Source: Ipomoea triloba
Taxonomy: Eukaryota; Streptophyta; Magnoliopsida; Solanales; Convolvulaceae
DNA length: 64,000 nucleotides
NCBI RefSeq assembly: GCF_003576645.1
Contig: NC_044918.1
Span: 26,604,316 to 26,668,315, forward strand
Direction: 5' to 3'
This document shows, piece by piece, positions 1 to 11,728 of this stretch; position 1 is the stretch's first letter; each line of letters starts with the position of its first letter. The notes under the pieces are model-generated. The model ran no database searches. It was not told the DNA's origin and saw nothing but the letters and a program-made list of their open reading frames with translations. The translations under genes and the position numbers were made by a program.

Positions 1-1564
1 GGCATGCTCATTAAGAAAAACGTTGATCCAACAAGGAAAAAGAATGAAAGGTTTAGGGTTCAAGATTCAAGGACAACGTAGGTTAAGATTAGAATCAAAG
101 GTTACCAAGGTTACAACTTAGGAAATAAGGTTGTCACCTTGCACAAGATATTTTCAAGAAGCAAACAATAGTAACGTTTGAAAGATAAAAGAGATTTTAC
201 AACCGAGGAAATATCTAGTTCTTTCAACAAAGAAGAGAGATGAAAAGAACTCGGATTTGAGAAAAGATAGGAACGAGATTGAAAACGCGGAAAGAGTTTT
301 TCAACGATAGGGTATCCAGCTTATTCAAGGAAAAGGAGGGAATCAGGTTCCAAGAAGAATTAGGAATGAGGTTTGAAAAGACATAAATGATTTTCAACGA
401 TAGGGTATGCAATTTTCCAAAGGGAAGAAAGAAATTCAATCTTGGAAGGAGATAAGAATGAGATTTAAAATAAACTGAAGGGATGTCTCAACGAAAGGAT
501 ATACAATTTCCAATGGAATGAGAGAAATTCGGTTTCAAGGGACGATAGCAATGAGGTCTAGAATCAATGGGAGGGATGTTTCAACAAAAGGCATTTGGAG
601 TCTCAAGAAATAAAGAAGAATTTAGTTTCCCACAAGAGATGTGAATAATGATTAGAACATATAGAAGGGATTTCTCAACAAAAGGATAATTGGGATTTCA
701 AGGATGAAAGAGGAATTCAGATTTAAGAAGAATAAGGAGTTTCTCAACTCTAAGCGGTTTCCACAGCTTGACGATTTGACCACGACACTCTGACTGATTG
801 ACAGATCTTGACCTTGCTTCCTACGCAACGTGGGTCTACAGTTCGGATAAGCTCTACTTCGTAAGGTACGACACGCACAACCTTTGCCACCCCAGGAGAA
901 GTCGAAGGCGATGGATCGCTGATGACTGATTGGTGCAGAACGAGAGATTCTCGGGGAAGCTTCACGAGAAGGGTAAGATTAATTAGGAACGTATCGCTTG
1001 ATCTTGAAAGGAGATTTGCGTACGATTATTGGTGATCTTTAGAAACCGAGTTTAATTTCTTATACTTTGAAACATCGAGGTCCTAAGCCATCGTAACGCG
1101 TGCACCTTCTTTAGCATCTAGAATTCTTGCTCCTTTTGATCGTTCAGGGTTCTACGAGAAGTCCTTTATTTATTCGATTGGCAATCTTCGTTGTAAGATG
1201 GTTCGGTCAAGTCTTGGTGTTCTTCTTGCGATTCTTGCAGGTCGATAGCACGAACACGTATCAACTTGTTTCTCCACTCTTCATTGGTTCTTCTTGTTGG
1301 TCATCTGGGGTAGTGGAACGTAGCTCTCAACTTTAATCTTTACGTTTAACACGATCAAGGGCGCCTTTGCTTACTTGCTCGGTAGATTAAGTCTTCTACG
1401 GAACTTCATTAGCACTACGGGCCAACTCCACTTTGGAAAGAAATTCGGGGATTGAGCTAGCCTTTAGGTTCACTTCGGTTGGTCTTGATATGCGGTTGAT
1501 TCGGTCGTTTACTATCTTGCTTAGTTTATTCCTTTATTTATTTCTTGCCACCGAGGTTCCTTCC

Positions 1565-1813
1565 TTAGAGTGCTTGCACGAGACTCCTTATGGCCGACCT
1601 GAAAGCTCCTACTTGGCGTGCTTTAACTCTTCCTTGACGCGTCGGCATTTGCTCGCGCCGTTCTCTCATAGCCGAGAGTCTTCGAGTCTTCAGTCTTCGA
1701 GTTCCTATCGCTTTCTTCGCCTTGCAACGAACTTCAACTGCACGAAACGTGTTCTTCAAGTCTTGAGGTGAACGAAGATCTTGCCGACGACGCTTCACAC
1801 GTGAAGACGCCAT
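1565..1813 (-). CDS. Conserved short basic ORF of LARD internal region (hypothetical)
   Basis: This 82-codon reading frame is the first in sense orientation downstream of the primer-binding site, about 400 bp away. It is rich in Arg and Lys with no hydrophobic segment. Most of it aligns without gaps with the 70-codon frame at 39,285-39,497 and 44,583-44,795 although the surrounding DNA differs considerably; shared blocks include RRLKTRR, SAMRER and RVKARQV. It matches no domain I recognise. It could be a remnant of a gag N-terminus, a peptide that helps packaging, or simply a chance frame kept open by recent common descent. The printed start may be non-ATG, so the true N-terminus is unsure. 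Confidence 0.3.
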   Translation of the reverse strand: MASSRVKRRRQDLRSPQDLKNTFRAVEVRCKAKKAIGTRRLKTRRLSAMRERREQMPTRQGRVKARQVGAFRSAIRSLVQAL

Positions 1814-2208
1814 TCCCGAAGAACGTAGATTGCTGTCGATGACTCCAAGCTGCGAGTGGATTAGTCTTCTTTGACGAGCCGCCCGATCTTCTGATTGCTT
1901 AGACGCATACGGTGCTATCCATCGTTCCGCATCAAATAACTACTTATTCCTAATCTAAGGCAGGCTCCTAGGCAAAACTAAAACGAAGCAACTTAACCAA
2001 AAGCGATTAAGACTTACCGAGTAGATGAGCCGCAAGCTGCAGACAACAAGGTTAACAAAGCACATATAATATAAACAAACAAGGCGTGTCCTCACCGCGA
2101 TTCCTAGAATTCACACATCCTAGGATCCTCAAACATCTTAATTCCTACTGATCAAGTCCTAGAGTCTCAAAAGTTCAACCCTAGGATCTCTACTCAGACC
2201 TCGACACA

Positions 2209-2221
2209 GGCTCTGATACCA
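2209..2221 (-). promoter_or_regulatory. Primer-binding site, initiator tRNA-Met type (copy A)
   Basis: On the minus strand this reads TGGTATCAGAGCC, the usual plant primer-binding site complementary to the 3' end of initiator tRNA-Met. It sits two bases inside the LTR boundary at 2224, which fixes the orientation of the element. Confidence 0.85.
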
Positions 2222-2658
2222 ACTGTGACACCCCCAACCTCACACCGGCTGAGATAGCTAAAGCTTAACACAACAGCTGCCAATCTCAACCATCAAACGA
2301 AAACATAGCGGAAGCGATTTAAAACCTAAGGGGCGTCATGCCACATCTAGGTATAACACAGCCTAGATGCACAGGCTAATCATAAAACGGACTAAGCTGT
2401 CATAGATATAAACCAAGATAAAATTCTTAAAACATAATCCACAATCATCGAAAGTACTCAAACCACTAATCCAGAGTATGCTAATAATATCTCAAGGCAC
2501 ACAGGCCAAAACCAAAGTCTAAACAAGGTAAACTAAGGCTAAACATCCTCATAAGGAAAGCTCTAGCGCGCTCTCGCATAACTACTCCATACCTGGAAAA
2601 CACACAAAGAACCATTAGCAAAAGAATGCTAAGCAACCACCATTCACACCCGCAAGGA

Positions 2659-3021
2659 NNNNNNNNNNNNNNNNNNNNNNNNNNNNNNNNNNNNNNNNNN
2701 NNNNNNNNNNNNNNNNNNNNNNNNNNNNNNNNNNNNNNNNNNNNNNNNNNNNNNNNNNNNNNNNNNNNNNNNNNNNNNNNNNNNNNNNNNNNNNNNNNNN
2801 NNNNNNNNNNNNNNNNNNNNNNNNNNNNNNNNNNNNNNNNNNNNNNNNNNNNNNNNNNNNNNNNNNNNNNNNNNNNNNNNNNNNNNNNNNNNNNNNNNNN
2901 NNNNNNNNNNNNNNNNNNNNNNNNNNNNNNNNNNNNNNNNNNNNNNNNNNNNNNNNNNNNNNNNNNNNNNNNNNNNNNNNNNNNNNNNNNNNNNNNNNNN
3001 NNNNNNNNNNNNNNNNNNNNN
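2659..3021. other. Assembly gap (363 N)
   Basis: Run of unknown bases. Apparent reading frames across it are meaningless. Confidence 0.99.
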
Positions 3022-3538
3022 AAATACCCAATAAATGACATGAATAAATACTCCAAAGACATGGTAAAATACCCAACAAAACAATCCAACAATAATCAGA
3101 ACAAAGGAGAACAACAGACAACAACAACAGCGAAACTGCTCACTGGAAATCAATTCCCAATGGCCTAACGGAACACCGCAACGGAGCACACCTCTCCGCC
3201 GACCTCCTCCGCAAAGAGGAGACGGTCTCCCTCAACGGGCCTCTCCCCTCCGCCCGACACCACCGTCGCCACCTTGCGGNAAATACCCAATAAATGACAT
3301 GAATAAATACTCCAAAGACATGGTAAAATACCCAACAAAACAATCCAACAATAATCAGAACAAAGGAGAACAACAGACAACAACAACAGCGAAACTGCTC
3401 ACTGGAAATCAATTCCCAGTGGCCTAACGGAACACCGCAACGGAGCACACCTCTCCGCCGACCTCCTCCGCAAAGAGGAGACGGTCTCCCTCAACGGGCC
3501 TCTCCCTTCCGCCCGACACCACCGTCGCCACCTTGCGG
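3022..3538. repeat. 258-bp direct duplication around a single N at 3280
   Basis: Bases 3022-3279 and 3281-3538 are nearly identical, separated by exactly one N. The first copy directly follows the large gap. This is the pattern expected when gap closing places two haplotype or overlapping read ends side by side, so it is probably an assembly artefact and not a biological tandem repeat. Confidence 0.8.
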
Positions 3539-3944
3539 ATCGCCCTCGCGGGTTACATTGTGCCGTCCGGGTCTTCCGCAAGGCCAACCCAATTTCCAGA
3601 TTCCAGAACCGAGAACAGACATGAACAAATCCAACTTCCAGAATACAAAATCAGACCAAATACACTCACATTTCATCCAATTTAGAGTCCAAAAATAAGG
3701 AAATCCATAACATCATTGATCATACAACACAAGGCAAAAGATCAAGATGAAAACCAACAAAATACATCCAAGAAATAGGCTAACAACAAGAATTTTCAGG
3801 ATTTCCAACACCAAGAACATCATATATAGAATAGGTGAACAAAATAGATTTTGATGGACATAGTGGTTACCTCAAAGAGCTTTCTCCAATTTAAACAAGC
3901 CTCAAGCTAGCTCACAAAGCCCCACCACCTTGTNTAAGAATATG

Positions 3945-6900
3945 CAAAAAGACTAACCAAACCACAAAATACAAAGGAGATTCTAGGCTAGATGCACTTA
4001 CCCACTCCTAGACAAGCTTAAAGGAGCAATCTTGACTTGAAAACTTGTAGGAGAAATGAAGATAAATTTTTGGATGCAAGAATGGTGAAAGTGGCGTGAG
4101 AGAGTGTAGGGAGGGAGGAAGAGGAGTGAAAGCTTTTAGGGTATTTTGATCATCAAAATATATACTAAGAATACATACAATATTTAGGGTGTAAGACTTT
4201 AATATGAGATGGGCTTAAGTACATATTATAATGGCTTACAAGAATTAAATATATGTCCAAGACTAGTAAGTTGGGCTAAATGAATTCACCCCTTACAATT
4301 AATTATAAGAATTAGAATAAGGAAGCCCATAAAATGTCTTAGGAACATTACATATATATTATATAATATATGATCAAGAAATTGGGCTTGTAGGAATATT
4401 TAATTACAAATATTGTAAGGATCCAAATTGAATAAAATCCCTTACAAGAATAAATTCAATTAATTGGGCTCTTGATTAGAATAATCAAATTAGGCTCAAG
4501 AATATATATATATGTATATATATTAAATTGAAAGAATTAGCCCAATTGGAATTAATTAAATTACCCAAGGAATTAATTATCGGTAGTAAGGCTTGAACGA
4601 ATTTTCGGGGTGTTACACTTGTAATGGGGCTGAGGGTGAGTGGCTAAACAAAGAAGGGGTATGGAAAAATGAACAAAGAGAGAGAATTTCACACCTATTC
4701 ACAATTAAACCTAGAGGAGATATGGAAAATATGAACAAGAGAGCAAAACATAATTAAAAACACAAGAGTATTCTAAACTAGTGGGGGTGAAGACAATTAT
4801 TCAAGCAACCTGACTTGCACTTCTATTCATCCTTCTTTTTCCTTCTTTTCACAAACATTTTCTTTACTTTCAACTTTTGTTTTTCTTCTTTTTTTTTTTC
4901 TTTTCTTCTTTTTCTTTTCTTTATTTCTTTTCTTTTCTTTCAACCAACAAACCCTTTCTTTCCTTCAATTCACAACAACCAATCAACTCCTTCACCACAC
5001 CCCCACACTAGAACAAAGATAACAGGAATAACTCTATCACAAAAAATCTCAAAAATATGAATCTCCTTTGAATTAAAGAGAAAATGTATGGCTTAGGGCT
5101 AAGGGTCAAATAATAGGGTTAAACAAGAAAAACAATACAAAGAACGGGGTTAAGTGCTTTTGCACTTATTAAACAAAAACAAGGCTCAAAGGGGAAAACT
5201 AGGGAAAATAATTGTAACACAGGGTAGGTTTAAAGGCTTGGGCTAAGAAGGTTGTTCCTACTCCCCCTATTGCCAGGAACTTGTGAATCTGTAGCCACAA
5301 GACTCCTTAGCAGGACCAAGTAGAAAAAGCAACCTAGGTATTAGAAAAGAATCAATCATATTCTGAGGACTCATCCTCCTGGCTGTTTGCAGTGGAATCA
5401 GCTTCAGTTGTAGTGGGATCAGTTTCAGGTGCAGTGGTTTGATCAGTGGTTGTTTCAGTGACAGCAGTAGTCATCTCTTGGTCTCTCAATCTCAATTGTT
5501 CACGTAACTGCATATTGTTCTCTTTTCAACAAGTATCTGTATGATCGTGTTAAGATCTTTGATGCTTTTATCAAGGTGCTGGGCTGTGAGTTTGCTGGTA
5601 AATGGTGCATCAAGGTTCAGAGCTGGGGCTGAGCTACTTGCATGTTCTAGAAAGATGTCAAGCACATGACTTCCTTGTTTGAGTCTGGCATCAATTGCTC
5701 TGACTTGTGGTGCTTCCATAGGTTCATTTGGCTCTAGCTTGAACCCTTGTGAGCGCAGAACTCCATAAATTGTGCAGGGAAAAGGTAGCTTTACNCAAAA
5801 AGACTAGCAAAACCATAAAATGCAAGGTAGATTCTAGGCTAGATGCACTTACCCAATCCTAAACAAGCTTAAAGGAGCAATCTTGACTTGAAAACTTGTA
5901 GGAGAAATGAAGATAATTTTTGGGACAATTTGGAGTGAAAGTGGCGTGAGAGAGTGTAGGGAGGAAGAGGAAGAGGAGTGAAAGCTTTTAGGGTATTTTG
6001 ATCATCAAAATATATACTAAGAATACATACAATATTTAGGGTGTAAGACTTTAATATGAGATGGGCTTAAGTACATATTATAATGGCTTACAAGAATTAA
6101 ATATATGTCCAAGACTAGTAAGTTGGGCTAAATGAATTCACCCCTTACAATTAATTATAAGAATTAGAATAAGGAAGCCCATAAAATGTCTTAGGAACAT
6201 TACATATATATTATATAATATATGATCAAGAAATTGGGCTTGTAGGAATATTTAATTACAAATATTGTAAGGATCCAAATTGAATAAAATCCCTTACAAG
6301 AATAAATTCAATTAATTGGGCTCTTGATTAGAATAATCAAATTAGGCTCAAGAATATATATATATGTATATATATTAAATTGAAAGAATTAGCCCAATTG
6401 GAATTAATTAAATTACCCAAGGAATTAATTATCGGTAGTAAGGCTTGAACGAATTTTCGGGGTGTTACACTTGTAATGGGGCTGAGGGTGAGTGGCTAAA
6501 CAAAGAAGGGGTATGGAAAAATGAACAAAGAGAGAGAATTTCACACCTATTCACAATTAAACCTAGAGGAGATATGGAAAATATGAACAAGAGAGCAAAA
6601 CATAATTAAAAACACAAGAGTATTCTAAACTAGTGGGGGTGAAGACAATTATTCAAGCAACCTGACTTGCACTTCTATTCATCCTTCTTTTTCCTTCTTT
6701 TCACAAACATTTTCTTTACTTTCAACTTTTGTTTTTCTTCTTTTTTTTTTTCTTTTCTTCTTTTTCTTTTCTTTATTTCTTTTCTTTTCTTTCAACCAAC
6801 AAACCCTTTCTTTCCTTCAATTCACAACAACCAATCAACTCCTTCACCACACCCCCACACTAGAACAAAGATAACAGGAATAACTCTATCACAAAAAATC

Positions 6901-7646
6901 TCAAAAATATGAATCTCCTTTGAATTAAAGAGAAAATGTATGGCTTAGGGCTAAGGGTCAAATAATAGGGTTAAACAAGAAAAACAATACAAAGAACGGG
7001 GTTAAGTGCTTTTGCACTTATTAAACAAAAACAAGGCTCAAAGGGGAAAACTAGGGAAAATAATTGTAACACAGGGTAGGTTTAAAGGCTTGGGCTAAGA
7101 AGGTTGTTCCTACTCCCCCTATTGCCAGGAACTTGTGAATCTGTAGCCACAAGACTCCTTAGCAGGACCAAGTAGAAAAAGCAACCTAGGTATTAGAAAA
7201 GAATCAATCATATTCTGAGGACTCATCCTCCTGGCTGTTTGCAGTGGAATCAGCTTCAGTTGTAGTGGGATCAGTTTCAGGTGCAGTGGTTTGATCAGTG
7301 GTTGTTTCAGTGACAGCAGTAGTCATCTCTTGGTCTCTCAATCTCAATTGTTCACGTAACTGCATATTGTTCTCTTTTCAACAAGTATCTGTATGATCGT
7401 GTTAAGATCTTTGATGCTTTTATCAAGGTGCTGGGCTGTGAGTTTGCTGGTAAATGGTGCATCAAGGTTCAGAGCTGGGGCTGAGCTACTTGCATGTTCT
7501 AGAAAGATGTCAAGCACATGACTTCCTTGTTTGAGTCTGGCATCAATTGCTCTGACTTGTGGTGCTTCCATAGGTTCATTTGGCTCTAGCTTGAACCCTT
7601 GTGAGCGCAGAACTCCATAAATTGTGCAGGGAAAAGGTAGCTTTAC
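3945..7646. repeat. 1.85-kb direct duplication around a single N at 5795
   Basis: The segment 3945-5794 (end of LTR copy A, flank and the 3' part of the extra copia gene) recurs at 5796-7646. The first 200 bp of the copies differ by substitutions and small indels, for example in the GAGGAAGAGG stretch; the remainder looks identical. The right copy continues into the intact gene context at 7647 while the left copy ends in an N in mid-gene. The join at a single N suggests a false duplication or allelic copies, although a true tandem duplication is not excluded. Confidence 0.8.
4618..7203 (-). other. Non-coding 3' region of the copia element (present twice)
   Basis: Between the LARD LTR and the 3' end of the extra copia gene lies AT-rich DNA with a strong pyrimidine tract at about 4830-4950, duplicated at 6682-6800. 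The frame that reads through the T-rich tract is low complexity and not a gene. The 3' LTR of the copia element is not seen here; it was presumably displaced or lost when the LARD element inserted, or lies left of the window. A partial copy of the extra gene occupies 5352-5794. Confidence 0.5.
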
Positions 7647-9472
7647 TTTGCTTTCCTTAGACTCTGGTTTCCTGAAAGATGCCACATGTTTGAAGATGAT
7701 GTCACCTAAGTTGACAAGAATACCTTTGCCTATCTTGTAGATCAAGGTGGCCATAAGAAAGTTTAGTCCTCCTCGGTGTTCATTCGGCATCCAATTTGTC
7801 ATGGCTAGTTTGTGCAGAATAGCATACTTTGTTGTGAGAGATTTGGCTTGCAACATGTTGGTTTCAGCAGGCCAATAGCTATATGTTCCTCCTGTAATGA
7901 CCTTTGTAATTTTATTTGCACCAATAACAGGGTCCTCAATATCACTTGCATCTATGCCCAGATACAGATTGATGGTACGTGTGTCAAAATTGTATTCGTT
8001 TCCTCTCAGCCAAACACGTCCATAAACTTGTGAGCCAGCCTCCTTGATAGTCTTCAGAAGGTTTGCATAAAATTCCTTTATGGCAATAGGTGGATAGCTC
8101 GTCTGAGTTGTTACAGACTTGAAAAGGTTTAACTTCTCAAACACTGGCATGAGTTGGCACTGAGACTTGAACTTTTCAACATCAAGATACCTTTCGCTCA
8201 GGATTTTCCTTTTGTTTGTTGAGTCTCATCTTGCTGCATACTCATCAGATAAGAATTGAGGGGTGATTACTTCAAGAGGTGTTACGGCAGAGACATCCGG
8301 CTGGCTTTCAGGTTGCTGAGTTCGGGTGGTGTTTTTCTTTCTCTTCTTACTGGCAGTGGTTTCCACAAGGACAGGTTGTTCTGCAATTGGCTGTTTTCTC
8401 TTTGTTTTTCGTGCTGGTGAGGGTGTTTCCTTCTCCTTGTGACAGGGGCGGAAAGGACTTGAATTTTTGCCATAGGATTTTTGTCCACTTGTTCTTCTTG
8501 GATCTTCTTCTTTCCTTTAGCCTTCTCTTGATTCTTCTTCACTTGGGACAAAGGCAGAGTGTCTTCTTCATCAGTCGTTTCTGCAACTTGCAATTCTGGA
8601 GGATTTCCTGTTTCAAACTCAAATTCTAATGGAGAATCATCAATGGGGTTGGTAGGTGTTGTTTCAGGATTTGGTTCAGATTGAGGTTCATATCTAGTTT
8701 CATTAGTATGTGAGTTTTCTGACTGGATGGGAAGAGGATTTTTAGTATTTTGATGTTCAGGGATTTCTGCTTGTGTGGTTTGTGGTGATGGTAGAGACAG
8801 AATTTGATCTTGTGTGGGTTTTGTGCTTTGTGGGATATTCAGGGGAATAGACACTTTATTTGTGAGAGAGGTTGATCTTCTGTGTTCATCCATGATGTTA
8901 AACAAGTTGAGTTTGGTGAAAAGGGAAGCAGGAGGTTCAAGTAGATGAGGACCATACACTATAGCAGACTCTGGGTTGACATTATCAGGCATGGGTAGAT
9001 TTTTATCAGAAACAGGCAATTTTTCATGTTCATCATCTATTGGTTCTTGTTTTACAGAGACTAAGGGCATAGATTTTTCTACAGTGACATTTTCTGGGCT
9101 AATTTCATCCTCAGTATCTGATAGAACAATTATATCCTGAAAAAAAATGTTAAAGGCAGAAACTATGTTGTTCATGTATAGTCATTTGTTGAGAGAAATA
9201 AAATAAAGAAAAGAGGGTGTTTCAGAATAAACCTCAGGATCCTTGACCTTTGCTGTTTCTCCTTTCTCGAATGCAAGTGGTTTGAGAAACCCTTTCAAGT
9301 AGTCTAGTTGCTCTGCCCTTGAGTACCACGACCAGATTGGTTCTCCCCCCGGAGGTTTTATCTTGTTGTTGATTATCATGACCATCTCTCGGGATGCTTG
9401 ATGTTGAATTTCAGAGGGATATTTGTTTGTGAGTCTGGAGAAATCAAAGTATTGGGTTTCTTCTTGATCCAT
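7204..9472 (-). pseudogene. Additional gene downstream of copia pol; putative plant transposon protein family, spliced and frameshifted
   Basis: Exon 1 runs from an ATG at 9472 in good context to 9233; a 95-bp GT-AG intron (9232-9138, poly-pyrimidine acceptor) joins it in phase to exon 2. Exon 2 encodes a low-complexity, acidic then Lys/Pro-rich stretch, then a frameshift near 8421-8430, a nonsense TGA at 8226-8228, and the conserved C-terminal domain (8150-7376) with the motifs EFYANL, VWLRG, NEHRGGL and LIYKIGKG. A second frameshift near 7375 leads into a coiled, Gln/Glu- and Thr-rich tail that ends in SSEYD at 7204. The C-terminal domain resembles the Pfam family called putative plant transposon protein (PF20167, from memory). 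Function is unknown. The gene has its own leader downstream of pol, suggesting separate transcription. A truncated copy sits at 5352-5794. Confidence 0.65.
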
Positions 9473-9859
9473 TGTCGAGCTTCGCTTCAAGGTTTCTGAT
9501 TTCGTGTGAGGTTTGTGAGAGGGTTTGCAGCTTTGAGAGATTTGCGTGATCTTTTATTTCCCCTTATTGCAACTGGTTTTTCAAAGGTCGAAGGACTCCA
9601 TGATGACCTGCTTTTTCGGGTCACGTGATGAGGCATGAGGAGAGTGGGAGTCGTGCAGATTTGACAGTTGTCATTTCCGTAATTAATGCTATAGCAGTTT
9701 GGTCAGTCGGGTGCACTGTTCTTCAGGTATCATATGCTTATCAAAACAGATATTAGTATTGTGCGTACTAAAAAGAGAATATAACTAGAAAATTAAAAAA
9801 AATAACCTGAGATGAGAACGAAGGGGGTGTCCCATTTACTGTACTAGTTCGGTGGACCA
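9233..9859 (-). promoter_or_regulatory. Leader and possible internal promoter of the additional copia gene
   Basis: Between the pol terminus near 9845 and the ATG at 9472 lie about 370 bp without a reading frame. On the minus strand it is AT-rich, then mixed, and finishes in a CT/CA-rich leader with GAAATAAAAGATC about 80 bp upstream of the ATG. This resembles a plant core promoter plus 5' UTR, but no experiment can be read from sequence. Confidence 0.3.
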
Positions 9860-11728
9860 TTACACATACCAAGTTCTGATTTTAGGATGTTGAATCAGAT
9901 TGGATCCAGAGCCTTTGTAAATGTCTCCCAGTTGTTTGTCTGTTGGTATGTAGTGCAACTTAATGTCTCCACTTTCCACAAGATCCCTGATGAAATGATG
10001 TCTGATATCTATATGTTTAGTACGAGAATGCTGGACAGGATTCTTTGCAATATTGATAGCGATGGTGTTGTCACAGTGAAGATCAGCACTACTGAACTTT
10101 AATCCATAATCGTTCAGCATTTGTTTCATCCATATGAGTTGAGTGCAACAACTTCCAGCAGCTATGTATTCTGCTTCAGCAGTTGACAATGAGATGGAGT
10201 TTTGCCTCTTGCTGAACCATGAGACAAGGTTTTTGCCTAAGAAGAAACACCCTCCTGATGTACTTTTTCTGTCCTCCAGATTTCCTGCCCAGTCAGCATC
10301 ACTGTATCCAAGTAGTTCAGTCCCTGAGTCATGCGAATACCATAGTCCATAATTTACTGTCCGCTTAACATATTTGATGATTCTTTTGACTGCATTTAAA
10401 TGAGCTTCCTTTGGATTTGCTTGAAAGCGTGCACACAAACCTACACTGAACATTATATCGGGTCTGCTTGCTGTTGGGTACAGTAGAGTACCAATCATAC
10501 TTCGATAGAGTTTGCCTTCAACAGGTTTTGAGTCGGAGTCTTTTGACAATTTTACAGTGGTGGAAAGAGGTGTTTTAGCCTCCTTAGCAGAATCAAGACC
10601 AAACCTTTTGACCAAGTTTTGGGCATATTTGGTTTGTGACAAAAACAGCCCTGTTTCCATCTGTTTTACCTGTAGACCTAGAAAGCATGTTAACTCCCCT
10701 ATCATGCTCATCTCAAATTCCTTTTCCATGACTCGAATGAATTCCTTAACATTTGCAGGGGATGTTGAACCGAAAACAATGTCGTCTACATAAACCTGGG
10801 CCACAGTTATGTGACCAGTGGTCATTTTGACAAACAGTGTTTTATCTGCTCCACCGCGGATGTACCCATTTTTCAGTGGATATTGTGTGAGCCATTCATA
10901 CCATGCTCTTGGGGCCTGTTTCAGACCATAAAGGGCCTTTTTCAGCTTATAGACGTAATCGGGATAATGTGGATCCTCAAATCCTTTTGGTTGAGCTACG
11001 AAGATTTCCTCATTGAGAAGTCCATTCAGAAAGGCAGTTTTAACGTCCATCTGGTTCAGTTGAAAGTTCAGGATGCAGGAGACTGCCAAGAGTAATCTGA
11101 CAGACTCAAGTCTAGCCACGGGTGCAAAAGTTTCTTCATAGTCAATCCCTTCAATTTGTGAGTAACCTTGTGCCACTAATCTGGCCTTATTTCTGGCCAC
11201 ATTTCCCTGTTCATCGGTTTTGTTTCGAAAAATCCACTTTGTACCGACTACATTTGCATCTAAAGGGCATGGCACAAGATCCCATACCTCATTTCGCTCA
11301 AATTGGGCAAGTTCATCCTACATAGCCCTTATCCAGTCTTCGTCTTGGAGTGCTTCTTTGTAATTCTTCGGTTCAAATTTTGATGTGTAACAAGCGTACC
11401 CAGATAACTCAGCTAGACTGCCTCTTAGCATTCCTCTAGTCCGAACACCTGCCGTGGGTGTCCCTAGAATATTCTCAGCAGGATGGTTCTTTTGAATATG
11501 CGTGGGAACTTGCTTTGACAGTGTAGACGAGTGGTAATCTATGTTTGACTGTTGTTCAGTGGTTGGTTCTGAGTCCTCTGGTTTCGATTCTGACTCAGAT
11601 TTCTTGATCTCTTTTTCATCATCTGACTTTCGTTGGCATTGTTCAGTGTCTGGTTCTGAGTCATCTAGTTTAGTTTCTGACTCAGATTTCTTGATTTCTT
11701 TTTTATCATCAGATTTTCTTTGGCTTTG
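9845..11728 (-). pseudogene. Copia reverse transcriptase and RNase H (broken)
   Basis: The open part 11,275-9860 covers the Ty1/copia reverse transcriptase: KTAFLNG, PKGFEDP, LKKALYGLKQAPRAWY and the catalytic YVDD are present. It is followed by RNase H with YSDADWAG, the STAEAEY motif and the HCDN and HIDIRHHFIRD motifs. A nonsense TAG near 11,318 separates it from the upstream spacer, and a stop at 11,729 bounds the spacer on the other side. Near the C-terminus a one-base change after QLGDI shifts out of the usual ADIFTK frame, and a TGA replaces an expected Arg codon a few residues later. The catalytic residues are intact but the protein cannot be made in one piece. Confidence 0.88.
11555..11728 (-). 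repeat. 87-bp in-frame duplication in the integrase-RT spacer
   Basis: Two head-to-tail copies (11,555-11,641 and 11,642-11,728) encode acidic and Lys-rich 29-residue units containing QRKSDD and EIKKSESE. The period is a multiple of three, so frame is preserved. It lies in the poorly conserved hinge between integrase and reverse transcriptase. Confidence 0.8.

Larger units (their letters stand above)
1..2223 (-). mobile_element. Internal region of LARD-like LTR retrotransposon (family copy A)
   Basis: This stretch ends on the right in a tRNA-Met primer-binding site directly abutting an LTR, so the element reads on the minus strand and its other LTR lies left of the window. It is clearly homologous to the two 2.0-kb internal regions at 37,983-39,992 and 43,281-45,290 but diverged. 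There is no recognisable gag or pol, so it fits a large retrotransposon derivative that depends on proteins from another element. One short basic minus-strand ORF (about 1565-1813) is shared with the other copies and listed separately. The left half consists of loosely repeated blocks of about 60 bp on the theme of cautious purine-rich words such as GGTTTCAAG and TCAACGA. Confidence 0.75.
2224..4617 (-). mobile_element. 5' LTR of LARD-like element, copy A (gapped)
   Basis: The plus strand starts TGTGACACCCCC next to the primer-binding site and ends CGGGGTGTTACA, so the minus strand has the canonical TG...CA ends with a short TGTAACACCCC inverted repeat. The first 200 bp align well with the LTRs at 34,726, 39,993 and 45,291 (estimated by eye at about three quarters identity). 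A 363-base run of N and single N characters at 3280 and 3934 interrupt it, so its true length is unknown. A possible 5-bp target copy would be CTTGT at 4618-4622, but the other end of the element is outside the window. Confidence 0.75.

Noticed and set aside
2209..2221. tRNA-Met-like sequence as a tRNA gene
   Set aside because: Only the 13-base acceptor-end complement is present next to an LTR, i.e. a primer-binding site.
2481..3189. Frames of up to 203 codons across the gap
   Set aside because: They are open only because the run of N is translated as unknown residues.
4815..5060. Phe/Leu/Ser-rich frame resembling a membrane peptide (also 6667-6912)
   Set aside because: It is a TTTC/TTCTT pyrimidine tract and the duplicate copy adds no independent support.
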